A DNA stretch of 64,000 nucleotides from Streptomyces iconiensis (GCF_028657195.3 NZ_JANCPR020000008.1:124001-188000); one strand, 5' to 3'. Shown: positions 1-7,627, counted from the stretch's first letter. Notes: a model not told the origin generated them from the sequence alone. Made by a program: numbers and translations.

Positions 1-582
1 AAGGCGGGCAGGTCCGTCGTACGGCTCAAGGGCGGCGACCCGTTCGTCTTCGGCCGGGGCATGGAGGAGGCCCAGCAACTCGCGGCCGAGGGCATCGAGG
101 TCACCGTCGTACCTGGCATCTCCAGCTCGGTCAGCGTGCCGGCCGCCGTCGGTATCCCCGTCACGCACCGTGGCGTGGCGCATGAGTTCACGGTGGTCAG
201 CGGCCATGTGCCGCCCGGGGACGCCAGGTCCCTGGTGGACTGGTCCGCGCTCGCGCGGCTGCGGGGCACCCTCGTGATGCTGATGGCCGTCGAGAACATC
301 GGGGCCATCGCCGAGGCTCTTCTCGCGCACGGCAGACCGGCCGACACCCCCGTCGCGATGATCCAGGAGGGCACGATGGCCACCGAGCGCCGCGTCGACG
401 CCACCCTCGCGACGGCCGGGGAGCGTGCCCGCGAGCAAGGCGTACGGCCGCCGGCGGTCATCGTCGTCGGCGACGTGGTCACCGTCGGCCCCGCTGCCGG
501 CCCCGGTGCCGGCCCCGCAGCCGCCCCCGCAGGACCTGCTGCCGGACCCGACGCGGCACCCGCAGCGGATACGCGGCAGTAG
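1..582 (+). CDS. cobA: Uroporphyrinogen-III C-methyltransferase, C-terminal part (5' end outside window)
   Basis: The frame is open from base 1 and starts with VVRLKGGDPFVFGRG, the conserved glycine-rich segment of SAM-dependent uroporphyrinogen-III C-methyltransferases. These enzymes methylate uroporphyrinogen III at C2 and C7 to give precorrin-2 for siroheme and cobalamin. Later family features are visible, such as VVPGISSSVSVPAAVGIP and the central PVAMIQEGTMATERR. About 193 codons are present; the N-terminal part lies before the window. The C-terminus ends in a low-complexity tail rich in Pro, Ala and Gly (about 30 residues) that the catalytic fold does not need. The next gene on the same strand starts 43 bases downstream. 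Confidence 0.9.
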   Translation, partial: KAGRSVVRLKGGDPFVFGRGMEEAQQLAAEGIEVTVVPGISSSVSVPAAVGIPVTHRGVAHEFTVVSGHVPPGDARSLVDWSALARLRGTLVMLMAVENIGAIAEALLAHGRPADTPVAMIQEGTMATERRVDATLATAGERAREQGVRPPAVIVVGDVVTVGPAAGPGAGPAAAPAGPAAGPDAAPAADTRQ

Positions 583-625
583 CAACGCATTGGCACTTCG
601 AGGACGACAAGGCAGTATCGAGCCT

Positions 626-1468
626 GTGGCTACAGCATCCTCCCCGGGAGCGCCTCCCGGATCCGCCGGACGGCTCATCACCGTCGACGACCCCGACGAC
701 CCCCGCCTGAGCGACTACACGGGGCTGACGGACGTCGAGCTGCGGCGAAGGCGCGAGCCCGCCGAGGGCCTGTTCATCGCGGAGGGTGAGAAGGTCATCC
801 GCCGCGCCCGGCACGCGGGTTACGAGATGCGCTCGATGCTGCTCTCGGCGAAGTGGGTCGATGTGATGCGGGATGTCATCGACGAGGTACCCGCGCCCGT
901 CTACGCCGTCAGCCCGGAACTGGCCGAACGCGTCACCGGCTACCACGTGCACCGGGGCGCGCTCGCCTCCATGCAGCGCAAGCCGCTCCCGGAGCCGGGC
1001 GAACTCCTCACCACGGCACGCCGAGTCGTGATCATGGAGTCGGTGAACGACCACACCAACATAGGTGCCATCTTCCGCAGCGCAGCCGCACTCGGCATGG
1101 ACGCTGTGCTCCTCTCTCCCGACTGCGCCGACCCTCTCTACCGCCGCTCCGTGAAGGTCTCCATGGGCGCCGTCTTCGCCGTCCCCTACGCGCGGCTCGA
1201 CACCTGGCCGCGCGGACTGGAGTCGGTACGCGACGCGGGCTTCCAGCTGCTCGCGCTGACCCCCGACGAGAAGGCCGTCCCCATCGACGAGGCCACCCAG
1301 GGCGGTTCGGAACGCGTCGCGCTGATGCTCGGCGCCGAGGGCGAAGGGCTCTCCACACGCGCGCTCATGGCCGCCGACGAATGGGTCCGTATCCCCATGG
1401 CCCACGGCGTCGACTCCCTGAACGTCGGCGCCGCAGCCGCGGTCGGCTTCTACGCCGTCACCCGCTGA
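626..1468 (+). CDS. TrmH/SpoU-family RNA 2'-O-methyltransferase
   Basis: A 280-residue SPOUT-fold RNA ribose methyltransferase. The N-terminal part (about 30-125) resembles the SpoU substrate-binding domain. The C-terminal part carries the three family motifs: NDHTNIGAIFRSA (141-153), ALMLGAEGEGL (232-242) and IPMAHGVDSLNV (256-267), which form the SAM-binding trefoil knot. The target (tRNA or 23S rRNA) cannot be told from sequence. The open frame reaches back to base 425, inside cobA, but I chose GTG 626 because it removes a 158-base overlap and leaves a normal N-terminus. The ribosome binding site there is weak, so the start is moderately certain. It is followed by a convergently oriented kinase gene. 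Confidence 0.85.
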   Translation: MATASSPGAPPGSAGRLITVDDPDDPRLSDYTGLTDVELRRRREPAEGLFIAEGEKVIRRARHAGYEMRSMLLSAKWVDVMRDVIDEVPAPVYAVSPELAERVTGYHVHRGALASMQRKPLPEPGELLTTARRVVIMESVNDHTNIGAIFRSAAALGMDAVLLSPDCADPLYRRSVKVSMGAVFAVPYARLDTWPRGLESVRDAGFQLLALTPDEKAVPIDEATQGGSERVALMLGAEGEGLSTRALMAADEWVRIPMAHGVDSLNVGAAAAVGFYAVTR

Positions 1469-1599
1469 GGCCCCGCCCCCAAGTACGGGCGCCAGACCCC
1501 CAAGTACGCGCTGCCCGCGGTGCGTCAGCGCCTGCGGTCCGCCGGCGTGCCAGATGGAGCGGGCGGCTCCATCGGTGCGCGCGGTCTTCCTGCGCGTGC

Positions 1600-2946
1600 C
1601 TACAGCCCGTCAGCGTTCTGGGACGAGGGCGTCGCTTTTCCCGTGAGACCGCCCAGGCCCCGGCTCGGCCCCTGGCAGCCCTGCGCCGCCGCGATCCCGA
1701 GCGCGACCAGCAAGGTCACGGTCACAAAGACGATGAGGCGCTGCCGCATCATGCGCCGCCTGCGCTCGGCCGGACTGCGTCCCGCGGGGCCGCGTCCTGC
1801 GGGCCGCTTCCCCGGTGGGCCGCCGTTCGTCCGCGCGCCGCCGCCGGTACGGGGCTGCGGCGCGGCCCCGCGCGATCCCGTACGCCCCTCGCTGTAGCCC
1901 TCGCGAGGTGTGCGCGGCGTCGAGGCGCGTGCCGAACTCGTCGTGCTCTCCCGCTGACTGCTCCTGCTGTCGCGCTGCGTGCGCTGCTGCGCGTACTCGC
2001 GAGCGCGCCGCCCCGTCGGCACCGGGGGGCCCTGCCGGGAGCCCGCGCCCTGGCGGGTGCCCGGGTGGCCTCCTGGCGCGCGTGCCCCGCCGTTCTGCGC
2101 CGTCTCGCCGCCGTCGTGCAGCCCGCGTGCCTCGCGTGCGGCGATCTCCTTGAGCCGCAACGAGAGTTGCAGCGTGCTCGGTCTGTCCTCGGGGGACTTG
2201 ACGAGGCAGGCCCGTACGAGGGGGGCCAGTGCCGCGTGCACACCGCTCAGATGGGGCTCCTCGTGCACCACGCGGTAGAGCATCACCTCCGAACTGCCCT
2301 GCCCAAAAGGTGAGTCGGCCGTCGCCGCGTACGCCAGCGTCGCGCCCAGCGCGAACACGTCCGTCGCCGGCGTCACCGCCGCGCCCCGCACCTGTTCCGG
2401 CGCGAGGAACCCGGGGGAACCGACGGCGGTACCGACGTGCGTGAGAGTGCTGGCACCCGTCGCCCACGCGATGCCGAAGTCGATGATGCGGGGGCCCTTG
2501 GGCGAGAGCAGGATGTTCGAGGGCTTCAGGTCCCGGTGCACCACCCCCGCCTCGTGCACGGCGACCAGGCCCTCGGCCAGCGCGGCACCGATCGAGGCGA
2601 CCTGCGAGGGCGGCAGCGGACCGCCGTCGTTGACCTTGTCGTGCAGCGAGGGGCCCGGCACGTACTGCGTCGCGAACCAGGGCTTGTCCGCGTCGAGATC
2701 GGCCGCCACCAGGCGTGCCGTGCAACCGCCCCGGATACGCCGCGCGGCCGACACCTCGCGGGCGAAGCGCGAACGGAACTCCTGGTCCTCGGCCAGTTCC
2801 GGCCTGATCACCTTGAGCGCCACGCGCTGTCCGCGCCTGTCCGAGCCGAGATAGACCACGCCCATCCCGCCGGCGCCCAGGCGCCGGTGGAGCCTGAACG
2901 AGCCGACGACTCGCGGGTCCTCGCGTCGGAGCCGCATCATCGCCAT
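1600..2946 (-). CDS. Membrane-anchored Ser/Thr protein kinase (PknB-like, Hanks type)
   Basis: A 448-residue eukaryotic-type protein kinase. The kinase domain spans about residues 15-275, with the glycine-rich loop GAGGMGVVY (24-32), the ATP-binding Lys45, the catalytic loop HRDLKPSN (137-144) and DFG (156-158), so it should be active. A long Arg/Gly/Pro/Ser-rich juxtamembrane linker (about 275-400) leads to one membrane helix (about 404-423) and a short tail of 25 residues, with no PASTA or other sensor domain. It therefore probably acts on the inner face of the membrane with little external sensing. The start ATG follows a GGAGGT-containing leader. It is transcribed towards the TrmH gene and away from the small gene at 3182. 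Confidence 0.9.
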   Translation of the reverse strand: MAMMRLRREDPRVVGSFRLHRRLGAGGMGVVYLGSDRRGQRVALKVIRPELAEDQEFRSRFAREVSAARRIRGGCTARLVAADLDADKPWFATQYVPGPSLHDKVNDGGPLPPSQVASIGAALAEGLVAVHEAGVVHRDLKPSNILLSPKGPRIIDFGIAWATGASTLTHVGTAVGSPGFLAPEQVRGAAVTPATDVFALGATLAYAATADSPFGQGSSEVMLYRVVHEEPHLSGVHAALAPLVRACLVKSPEDRPSTLQLSLRLKEIAAREARGLHDGGETAQNGGARAPGGHPGTRQGAGSRQGPPVPTGRRAREYAQQRTQRDSRSSQRESTTSSARASTPRTPREGYSEGRTGSRGAAPQPRTGGGARTNGGPPGKRPAGRGPAGRSPAERRRRMMRQRLIVFVTVTLLVALGIAAAQGCQGPSRGLGGLTGKATPSSQNADGL

Positions 2947-3181
2947 GTCCGTTCCCCTACCTCCGGTGTCCGGTGGGGAGGCCCCACCCCGCTGACCGGT
3001 CCGTCTGACGACGACAGCTTACGGACTGCCGCCATGTGGCGACGATAGGCCGCGCACGCGGCGACAGCCGGAATGTCAGAGCCCGGTGGAAGACTGGGAG
3101 TCAGGCGGACGCGCCTGTCCGCGCGCCGCCACGCCCCGCCCTGCGGGGCCAATGCGCCGTCACGGAAGGGGGATTGACGGA

Positions 3182-3412
3182 GTGAAGGGCGACTGGGTGG
3201 AGATCGTCATAGACACCGGTGACTCCACACGAACGTACGAGATGGTGGCCTCCCGAGCGGGCCGGAGGATAGAGACGCAGGTCCGCAGGGGGGTCGTCGA
3301 AGTGAGCGAAGTCACCAGGACCGGCTCCGTCGTGCGGACCGGGCGCTTCATGGCCGGCCGCGTACTGGCCCTCGTGGAGCACCCGGTGCCGCGCGGGGAC
3401 GCGGTCCCGTAG
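3182..3412 (+). CDS. Small conserved hypothetical protein
   Basis: A 76-residue soluble protein of unknown function. I chose GTG 3182 because GGAAGGGGG lies about 10 bases upstream; the frame is open further back to 3086, but that extension is Arg/Pro-rich and looks non-coding. The sequence alternates hydrophobic and charged residues (KGDWVEIVIDTGD near the start, then RTYEMVASRAGRRIE), which suggests a small beta-rich domain. It has no Cys, signal peptide or membrane helix. The gene is divergent from the kinase with a 235-base spacer. This type of short protein next to the kinase recurs in Streptomyces, but no function is known to me. Confidence 0.65.
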   Translation: MKGDWVEIVIDTGDSTRTYEMVASRAGRRIETQVRRGVVEVSEVTRTGSVVRTGRFMAGRVLALVEHPVPRGDAVP

Positions 3413-3667
3413 CCCCCCGGCTGACCTGCGACGGAGGCCGGCCCCCCGGCGTCCCCTGGGGGATGACCCCGGGACGGGTGAGCGGACCTCCACCCTGGGG
3501 AGTAGCCGTCGGCACGCCTCGTCATCCTGGGGGAGGCCCAGGAGTCGATACGCGCGCATGACGCCCTGCTTCCTCGCGATGCCTAATGTTGTTCTCAAGC
3601 GGCGGGCGCAGCACTCGTCCCCCGAGGTCAGACGCCCGCCGCCCCCAGACCACGACAGGAGCGGATC

Positions 3668-3877
3668 ATGGCGATCACCGCGGGGCGCCCGGCGCCCAGA
3701 GGACAGGGAAAGCTGGCAGCGCTCGCTGCCTTCGGCACCCGTCCGGGTGGCCGTCGGCATCCGCTGGTGGCAGCCGCGATGGTGCTGCCGCTGGCCATCG
3801 TGCTCGGTTTCGTCTCGGGCTGGGCACAGATGGTGATCACACAGGCGTCGTCCGTGGCCGGAATGCTGGGGTCCTGA
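3668..3877 (+). CDS. Small membrane protein
   Basis: A 69-residue protein preceded by a good ribosome binding site (AGGAG, 8 bases before ATG 3668). A basic N-terminal part (to about residue 30) is followed by one hydrophobic segment, AMVLPLAIVLGFVSGW (about 37-52), and a short Ser/Ala-rich tail. The likely topology is one membrane helix with a cytoplasmic N-terminus. No family is recognised. A strong hairpin about 90 bases after the stop (3966-3995) probably ends its transcript. Confidence 0.6.
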   Translation: MAITAGRPAPRGQGKLAALAAFGTRPGGRRHPLVAAAMVLPLAIVLGFVSGWAQMVITQASSVAGMLGS

Positions 3878-3965
3878 GCGGGGCCCCGGGCCTGGTGGAG
3901 CGGACCAGGTCGGGGACTTCCGGCTGAACAGCCCCGTGGGGACGGGGGTGCGGCGGACGGCACGA

Positions 3966-3995
3966 GGCCCGGGCAGCTGGGGAGCTGCCCGGGCC
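3966..3995. terminator. Strong hairpin, probable terminator of the small membrane gene
   Basis: Perfect 13-bp arms GGCCCGGGCAGCT (3966-3978) and AGCTGCCCGGGCC (3983-3995) around a GGGG loop. There is no T-run, as is common for streptomycete terminators. Confidence 0.7.
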
Positions 3996-4133
3996 GTCGC
4001 GTGTCCGCTTCCCGACCGGCGCCCAACCCCCGCGCCCCGTACCCCGGTTCCGCCCGTAGCCTGGACGCTCCCCAGCCGAGGAGCCCCGTGCGCCGCGCCG
4101 CCCTGCCTGTCCCCGTCACCGCCTACCGCACCC

Positions 4134-4173
4134 GCGTACGCGGAGACGGACTCGAAGGCGTACGCGGAGACGG
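4134..4173. repeat. Near-tandem 16-base repeat with 24-base period
   Basis: GCGTACGCGGAGACGG occurs at 4134-4149 and again at 4158-4173. It lies just beyond the oxidoreductase remnant, so it may mark the deletion or slippage event that destroyed that gene. Confidence 0.8.
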
Positions 4174-4279
4174 GCCGCATGACGACCTTCCCCACGTGCG
4201 CCCTGCGGGCGAGTGCCTCCCGTGCCCCGGCGGCCTGGTCCAGTGGGAACGTCGCGGCGACGACGGGCCCGGGTGCCAC
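4172..4279 (-). pseudogene. Remnant of the C-terminus of a zinc-type quinone oxidoreductase/alcohol dehydrogenase
   Basis: On the minus strand the reading frame through this segment gives VVAATFPLDQAAGAREALA followed by RRAHVGKVVMRP. This matches the closing segment of NADPH:quinone oxidoreductase/MDR proteins, which typically end in a pattern like FPLDxAAxAHxxLxxGxHxGKIVL. Nothing resembling the remaining 280 or so residues is seen upstream on that strand, where the phosphotransferase-family gene now lies. The simplest reading is a deletion that left only the last 36 or so codons. After KVVMRP the frame runs on into a duplicated segment without a stop for a long distance, which also argues against a functional gene. 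Confidence 0.6.
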
Positions 4280-4281
4280 GC

Positions 4282-5406
4282 GTGAACTCCCGTCTCCACG
4301 ACGCTCTCTGCGCCCTCGCACATGCCTACGTCCCGCCGGAAGCCGGCCGCGCTGACCGCGCGGACCGCGCCGACCGCGAGGGCCGCGCCGACCGTACGGT
4401 GACCGTGGAAGAAGGAGGCGTGGGTACGCTCGCCGACCGCCCGGACGGCACCGTCGTACGGGTCGGCCACCTCGTCGCCAAGGCCCACGCACCGGACGCC
4501 GACACCTCGGCCCTGGCCACCCGGATCGCCCTGGCCGCCCACCCAGCCCACGCCGGCATCCTCCTCCCGCCCGCGTCCCCGCCCGCCTCTCCGCCCGACG
4601 TCCGGTCCGAGTTCCCCTCCCCGCCCATGCCGTACGGGCCCCCGCCCGCGACCGCGCCCTCGCGCCTGCCTCTCACGGCGCTGCCGTACGGCCGCCCGGC
4701 GAGCGTGTGGCCGTACGGGACCCCCGTGGACCCTGCGCGCCCAGAGGCAGCGCCATGGGAGGCGGCGGGCGCGCTGCTCGCCCGGCTCCACACGGCGCCG
4801 CGCCCGCAACTGCCCACGCCCGTACCGCTCATGCGCGGCCCCGCCAAAGCCGCCAGGGCCCTCGCGCGGATGCGGCGGGCAGGCGCTGCCGGCGTACCGG
4901 TGGCGCACACGTCGGCAGCAGCCGCTGTCGAGCGGGCCTGGGCCTCGCTGCCGGCCTGGTGCCGTGACGAGGCTCCGCCGCCCCGCGCCACTGCCCTGTG
5001 CCATGGCGACTTCCACCTCGGCCAGCTCGTCCGCCACCCCGCACCCGACGGCCCCTGGCACCTGATCGACGTCGATGACCTCGGCCTGGGCGACCCCGCC
5101 TGGGATCTCGCGCGCCCCGCCTCCTGGTACGCCACAGGGCTGCTGCCGCCGTCCGACTGGGAACGCTTCCTCGGCGCCTACGCGCGCACCAGGGAGGCAG
5201 CGGAGACGCGGGAGTTCGGCGACCCGTGGCCCGATCTCGAAGCGCCGGCCGCCGCGTTGACGGCGCAGACGGCCGCGCTCGCGATCGCGAAGGCCCGTAC
5301 GGCGGCCCGTGCGCTGGACGAGGCCGAGGAGGCGTGCGTCGACGCGTGCGCCAGGATCGCCGCCCTCAACGCCCGTTCCGAACTGCCCGCTCCCCAGGGG
5401 CCGTAG
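4282..5406 (+). CDS. Aminoglycoside phosphotransferase/choline-kinase-fold family protein
   Basis: A 374-residue protein of the APH kinase-like family. The Brenner-type catalytic segment CHGDFHLGQLV (about 241-251) and the metal-binding region LIDVDDLGLGDPAWDLA (about 260-276) are clear, so it probably transfers phosphate to a small hydroxylated substrate. Substrate identity cannot be read from sequence, and antibiotic resistance should not be assumed. The N-terminal lobe is degenerate and Pro/Ala-rich (about 95-150), and residues about 21-35 are built from a repeated Ala-Asp-Arg unit. I chose GTG 4282; the frame is open to 4213, but that would run further over the oxidoreductase remnant. A zinc-ribbon gene follows after 67 bases. 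Confidence 0.75.
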   Translation: MNSRLHDALCALAHAYVPPEAGRADRADRADREGRADRTVTVEEGGVGTLADRPDGTVVRVGHLVAKAHAPDADTSALATRIALAAHPAHAGILLPPASPPASPPDVRSEFPSPPMPYGPPPATAPSRLPLTALPYGRPASVWPYGTPVDPARPEAAPWEAAGALLARLHTAPRPQLPTPVPLMRGPAKAARALARMRRAGAAGVPVAHTSAAAAVERAWASLPAWCRDEAPPPRATALCHGDFHLGQLVRHPAPDGPWHLIDVDDLGLGDPAWDLARPASWYATGLLPPSDWERFLGAYARTREAAETREFGDPWPDLEAPAAALTAQTAALAIAKARTAARALDEAEEACVDACARIAALNARSELPAPQGP

Positions 5407-5473
5407 GCTGGTGCCCGACCGTGAGAACCGGGAGCCGGGCAGCCCGCGCGACCGGTGAGAGAGGAAGACGACG

Positions 5474-5788
5474 ATGATGCAGTGCCCCAAGTGCGGTGCG
5501 CCGATGAGCACGTACAACCGCAACGGCGTCCAGATAGAGCAGTGCGGCGGTTGCCGCGGAATCTTCCTTGACTACGGCGAACTGGAGGCCCTCACCAGGA
5601 TGGAGGCCCAGTGGTCCCAGCCCGGCCCCCCGCAGCCAGGCCCCCCGCCCGGCGGTCCGCAGTCCTACCCGGCCGGACCCGCGTGGGGCGCCCCGCATCA
5701 GGGTTCGCACGGCCACCAGGGGCACTACGGCCAGCACGGCCACCACGGCCACAAGAAGGGCTTCGGACGGATGCTCTTCTCCTCCTGA
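5474..5788 (+). CDS. TFIIB-type zinc-ribbon protein with His-rich tail
   Basis: A 104-residue protein. The N-terminal 45 residues form a zf-TFIIB zinc ribbon with CPKC (4-7) and CGGC (24-27) followed by the typical FLDYGELEAL segment. The rest is a Pro/Gly/Gln-rich linker and a cluster of histidines (HGHQGHYGQHGHHGHKK) that could bind metal, then a conserved-looking FGRMLF end. Function is unknown; such proteins are often annotated only as zinc-ribbon domain proteins. Ribosome binding site GAGAGGAAG precedes ATG 5474. A bidirectional terminator follows at 5833-5869. Confidence 0.8.
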   Translation: MMQCPKCGAPMSTYNRNGVQIEQCGGCRGIFLDYGELEALTRMEAQWSQPGPPQPGPPPGGPQSYPAGPAWGAPHQGSHGHQGHYGQHGHHGHKKGFGRMLFSS

Positions 5789-5832
5789 GCCCCGCGTCCT
5801 GAGCCCCAAGAACAGACAGGCCAGGAACAGAC

Positions 5833-5869
5833 GAAGAGGGCCCCGGCCGATACGGCCGGGGCCCTCTTC
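5833..5869. terminator. Bidirectional terminator between zinc-ribbon gene and tRNA operon
   Basis: Perfect 17-bp inverted repeat (5833-5849 and 5853-5869) with an ATA loop. It faces the end of the zinc-ribbon gene on one side and the last tRNA of the minus-strand operon on the other, so it can serve both. Confidence 0.85.
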
Positions 5870-5874
5870 ATGTG

Positions 5875-5946
5875 TGGACGATACTGGGATTGAACCAGTG
5901 ACCTCTTCCGTGTCAGGGAAGCGCTCTCCCGCTGAGCTAATCGTCC
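5875..5946 (-). tRNA. tRNA-Val (GAC), last gene of the tRNA operon
   Basis: Cloverleaf on the minus strand: 7-bp acceptor GGACGAT/ATCGTCC, D-arm GCTC/GAGC, anticodon stem CTTCC/GGAAG with loop CTGACAC giving anticodon GAC, and TTCAATC T-loop. Discriminator A; CCA is not encoded. Identical in sequence to the copy at 6135-6206. Confidence 0.97.
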
Positions 5947-5953
5947 ATGCGGT

Positions 5954-6034
5954 GCTGTGGCTCTCGGGGGACGACCCCCGAACCCCCAGCCGTCGCTGTG
6001 GTTCTCCGGGGGACGACCCCCGAACCCCCAGCCG
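5954..6034. repeat. Two tandem copies of a ~39-base hairpin element between tRNA-Val genes
   Basis: Copies at 5954-5992 and 5995-6034 differ at few positions and each contains CGGGGGACGACCCCCG, a small hairpin. They sit in the spacer between two tRNA-Val genes and would be present in the precursor transcript. Confidence 0.85.
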
Positions 6035-6042
6035 GTAAAGCG

Positions 6043-6114
6043 TGCGCGGTACTGGGATTGAACCAGTGACCTCTTCCGTGTCAGGGAAGCGCTCTCCCGC
6101 TGAGCTAACCGCGC
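6043..6114 (-). tRNA. tRNA-Val (GAC), fourth gene of the tRNA operon
   Basis: Same body as the other tRNA-Val (GAC) genes but with a different acceptor stem, GCGCGGT/ACCGCGC. Anticodon loop CTGACAC gives GAC; discriminator A; no encoded CCA. Confidence 0.97.
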
Positions 6115-6134
6115 GGGAGGTCCTTGCGGACCAG

Positions 6135-6206
6135 TGGACGATACTGGGATTGAACCAGTGACCTCTTCCGTGTCAGGGAAGCGCTCTCCCGCTGAGCTAA
6201 TCGTCC
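6135..6206 (-). tRNA. tRNA-Val (GAC), third gene of the tRNA operon
   Basis: Sequence identical to the copy at 5875-5946: acceptor GGACGAT/ATCGTCC, anticodon GAC, discriminator A. It lies four bases from tRNA-Cys. Confidence 0.97.
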
Positions 6207-6210
6207 TTGG

Positions 6211-6281
6211 AGGTGGAGACGGGATTTGAACCCGTGTAGACGGCTTTGCAGGCCGTTGCCTCGCCTCTCGGCCACTCCACC
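6211..6281 (-). tRNA. tRNA-Cys (GCA)
   Basis: Minus-strand cloverleaf with acceptor GGTGGAG/CTCCACC, anticodon stem ACGGC/GCCGT and loop CTGCAAA giving anticodon GCA. Discriminator base T; CCA not encoded. Confidence 0.96.
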
Positions 6282-6316
6282 AGGAGCGTGGGGGTTCGGG
6301 AAGATCCCCCACTTCG

Positions 6317-6389
6317 AGCGGACGACCAGGTTCGAACTGGCGACCTCAACCTTGGCAAGGTTGCGCTCTACCAACTGAGCTACGTCCGC
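6317..6389 (-). tRNA. tRNA-Gly (GCC), first gene of the tRNA operon
   Basis: Minus-strand cloverleaf with acceptor GCGGACG/CGTCCGC, anticodon stem CAACC/GGTTG, loop TTGCCAA giving anticodon GCC, and a TTCGAAC T-loop. It is the promoter-proximal gene of a Gly-Cys-Val-Val-Val operon. Confidence 0.97.
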
Positions 6390-6428
6390 GCGGCCCCGGT
6401 TCGCTTGTGCGTTCCGGCGACGTGTTGA

Positions 6429-6456
6429 ACTTTAGCTGATTCCCGGGCCAGCTCAA
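6429..6456 (-). promoter_or_regulatory. Candidate promoter of the tRNA operon
   Basis: Minus strand TTGAGC (6456-6451), 16-base spacer, TAAAGT (6434-6429), ending about 40 bases before tRNA-Gly. This is a good match to the vegetative (HrdB-type) consensus and lies in the only untranscribed spacer of the operon. Confidence 0.6.
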
Positions 6457-6507
6457 ATTCCGTTTCCGCAGCGTGGCCGCGCAGTCGCCCCCCATAGACT
6501 CGCTCCC

Positions 6508-7617
6508 GTGTCCGATCTGACCCCGCTCGCCCGCTTCGGCGGAAGCCTCGCCACCGACCTGCGTGATGTCACCAGCGACCCCGAGGCGCTGGACTCGAAC
6601 GGCTGGTGGGCCGTGATCGCGGACTTCGAGGGCGGGTTGCGCTGTGCCCGCTTCGGAGACGTACGGCCCGCGCCCGTTCCCCGGCCCGTGCCAGGTCGCT
6701 GGCAGGGCCCCGCACCCGCGGCCTGGACCAGCTCACTCGATCATGCCGCCTACACCGAAGGCGTACGCCGTATACGTACGTCCATAGCGGCGGGCGACGT
6801 CTATCAGGCCAACCTCTGCCGCGTACTGACCGCTCCGCTCCCCGACCCGGAGCCGTCCGCGAGCGACATCGACCAGCTCACCGCGCTCCTCGCCCGGGGC
6901 AATCCCGCGCCGTACGCGGGCACCGTGCGCCTTCCCGCGCACGGCATCGAGATCGCGACGGCCTCTCCCGAGCTGTATCTGCGCCGCGACGGGTACACCG
7001 TCGAGTCCGGACCGATCAAGGGCACGGGGCGTACGGAGGCCGACCTCCTGGAGAAGGACCACGCCGAGAACGTGATGATCACGGACCTGGTCCGCAACGA
7101 TCTCGGCCGGGTCTGTGCCCCGGGGAGCATCACCGTCCCCGCCCTCTGCGCCGTCGAGCCGCACCCCGGGCTCGTCCATCTCGTCTCCACCGTGCGCGGT
7201 GAACTCGCGGAAGCGGGCGGTTCCGGGCGCGGTGGCTGGGCCCGGCTGCTGGCGGGCACCTTCCCGCCCGGCTCCGTCACGGGAGCACCCAAGTCCAGTG
7301 CTCTGCGCATCATCGGCGAGCTGGAGACCGCGTCGCGCGGCCCGTACTGCGGAGGCATCGGCTGGGTCGACGCCGACCGGGGTACCGCCGAGCTGGCCGT
7401 CGGCATACGGACCTTCTGGATCGAACGTGACGGCGCCGCGCCCCCCGTACTGCGCTTCGGTACCGGGGCGGGGATCACCTGGGGCTCCGACCCGGAACAG
7501 GAGTGGCAGGAGACCGAGCTCAAGGCGTCCAGGCTGCTCGCGGTAGCGTCAGGGGGGTACGAGACGCGCGGCCCGGCGCCGGACACCGTGACCGTCCGGC
7601 CCCGAACAGCTCCATGA
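6508..7617 (+). CDS. pabB: Aminodeoxychorismate synthase component I-like, chorismate-binding protein
   Basis: A 369-residue chorismate-binding enzyme. It would convert chorismate to 4-amino-4-deoxychorismate for folate p-aminobenzoate, using ammonia from a PabA subunit encoded elsewhere. The PIKGT motif (169-173, with Lys171) is the hallmark that separates PabB from anthranilate synthase, which has Ala there. Other family motifs are AGDVYQANL (95-103), LVRNDLGRVC and FPPGSVTGAPK. It is shorter than typical PabB (about 450) because the N-terminal lobe is reduced. GTG start. The stop lies 10 bases before the pabC-like start, so the two genes are co-translated, and the pairing supports the assignment. 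Confidence 0.85.
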   Translation: MSDLTPLARFGGSLATDLRDVTSDPEALDSNGWWAVIADFEGGLRCARFGDVRPAPVPRPVPGRWQGPAPAAWTSSLDHAAYTEGVRRIRTSIAAGDVYQANLCRVLTAPLPDPEPSASDIDQLTALLARGNPAPYAGTVRLPAHGIEIATASPELYLRRDGYTVESGPIKGTGRTEADLLEKDHAENVMITDLVRNDLGRVCAPGSITVPALCAVEPHPGLVHLVSTVRGELAEAGGSGRGGWARLLAGTFPPGSVTGAPKSSALRIIGELETASRGPYCGGIGWVDADRGTAELAVGIRTFWIERDGAAPPVLRFGTGAGITWGSDPEQEWQETELKASRLLAVASGGYETRGPAPDTVTVRPRTAP

Positions 7618-7627
7618 GGTGAACGAG

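Larger units (their letters stand above)
3878..4281. other. 404-base spacer: hairpin plus gene remnant
   Basis: No intact gene fits here. It holds a 13-bp hairpin (3966-3995), a 24-base near-tandem duplication around 4134-4173, and on the minus strand a short stretch of oxidoreductase-like coding sequence (4172-4279), each listed separately. Confidence 0.7.

Noticed and set aside
425..625. N-terminal extension of the TrmH-family protein
   Set aside because: It overlaps the end of cobA in another frame and has Pro/Arg-rich noise; GTG 626 gives a normal protein.
4282..5406. Antibiotic-resistance gene (aminoglycoside phosphotransferase)
   Set aside because: The family covers many small-molecule kinases, and the core chromosomal context gives no sign of resistance; only the family was reported.
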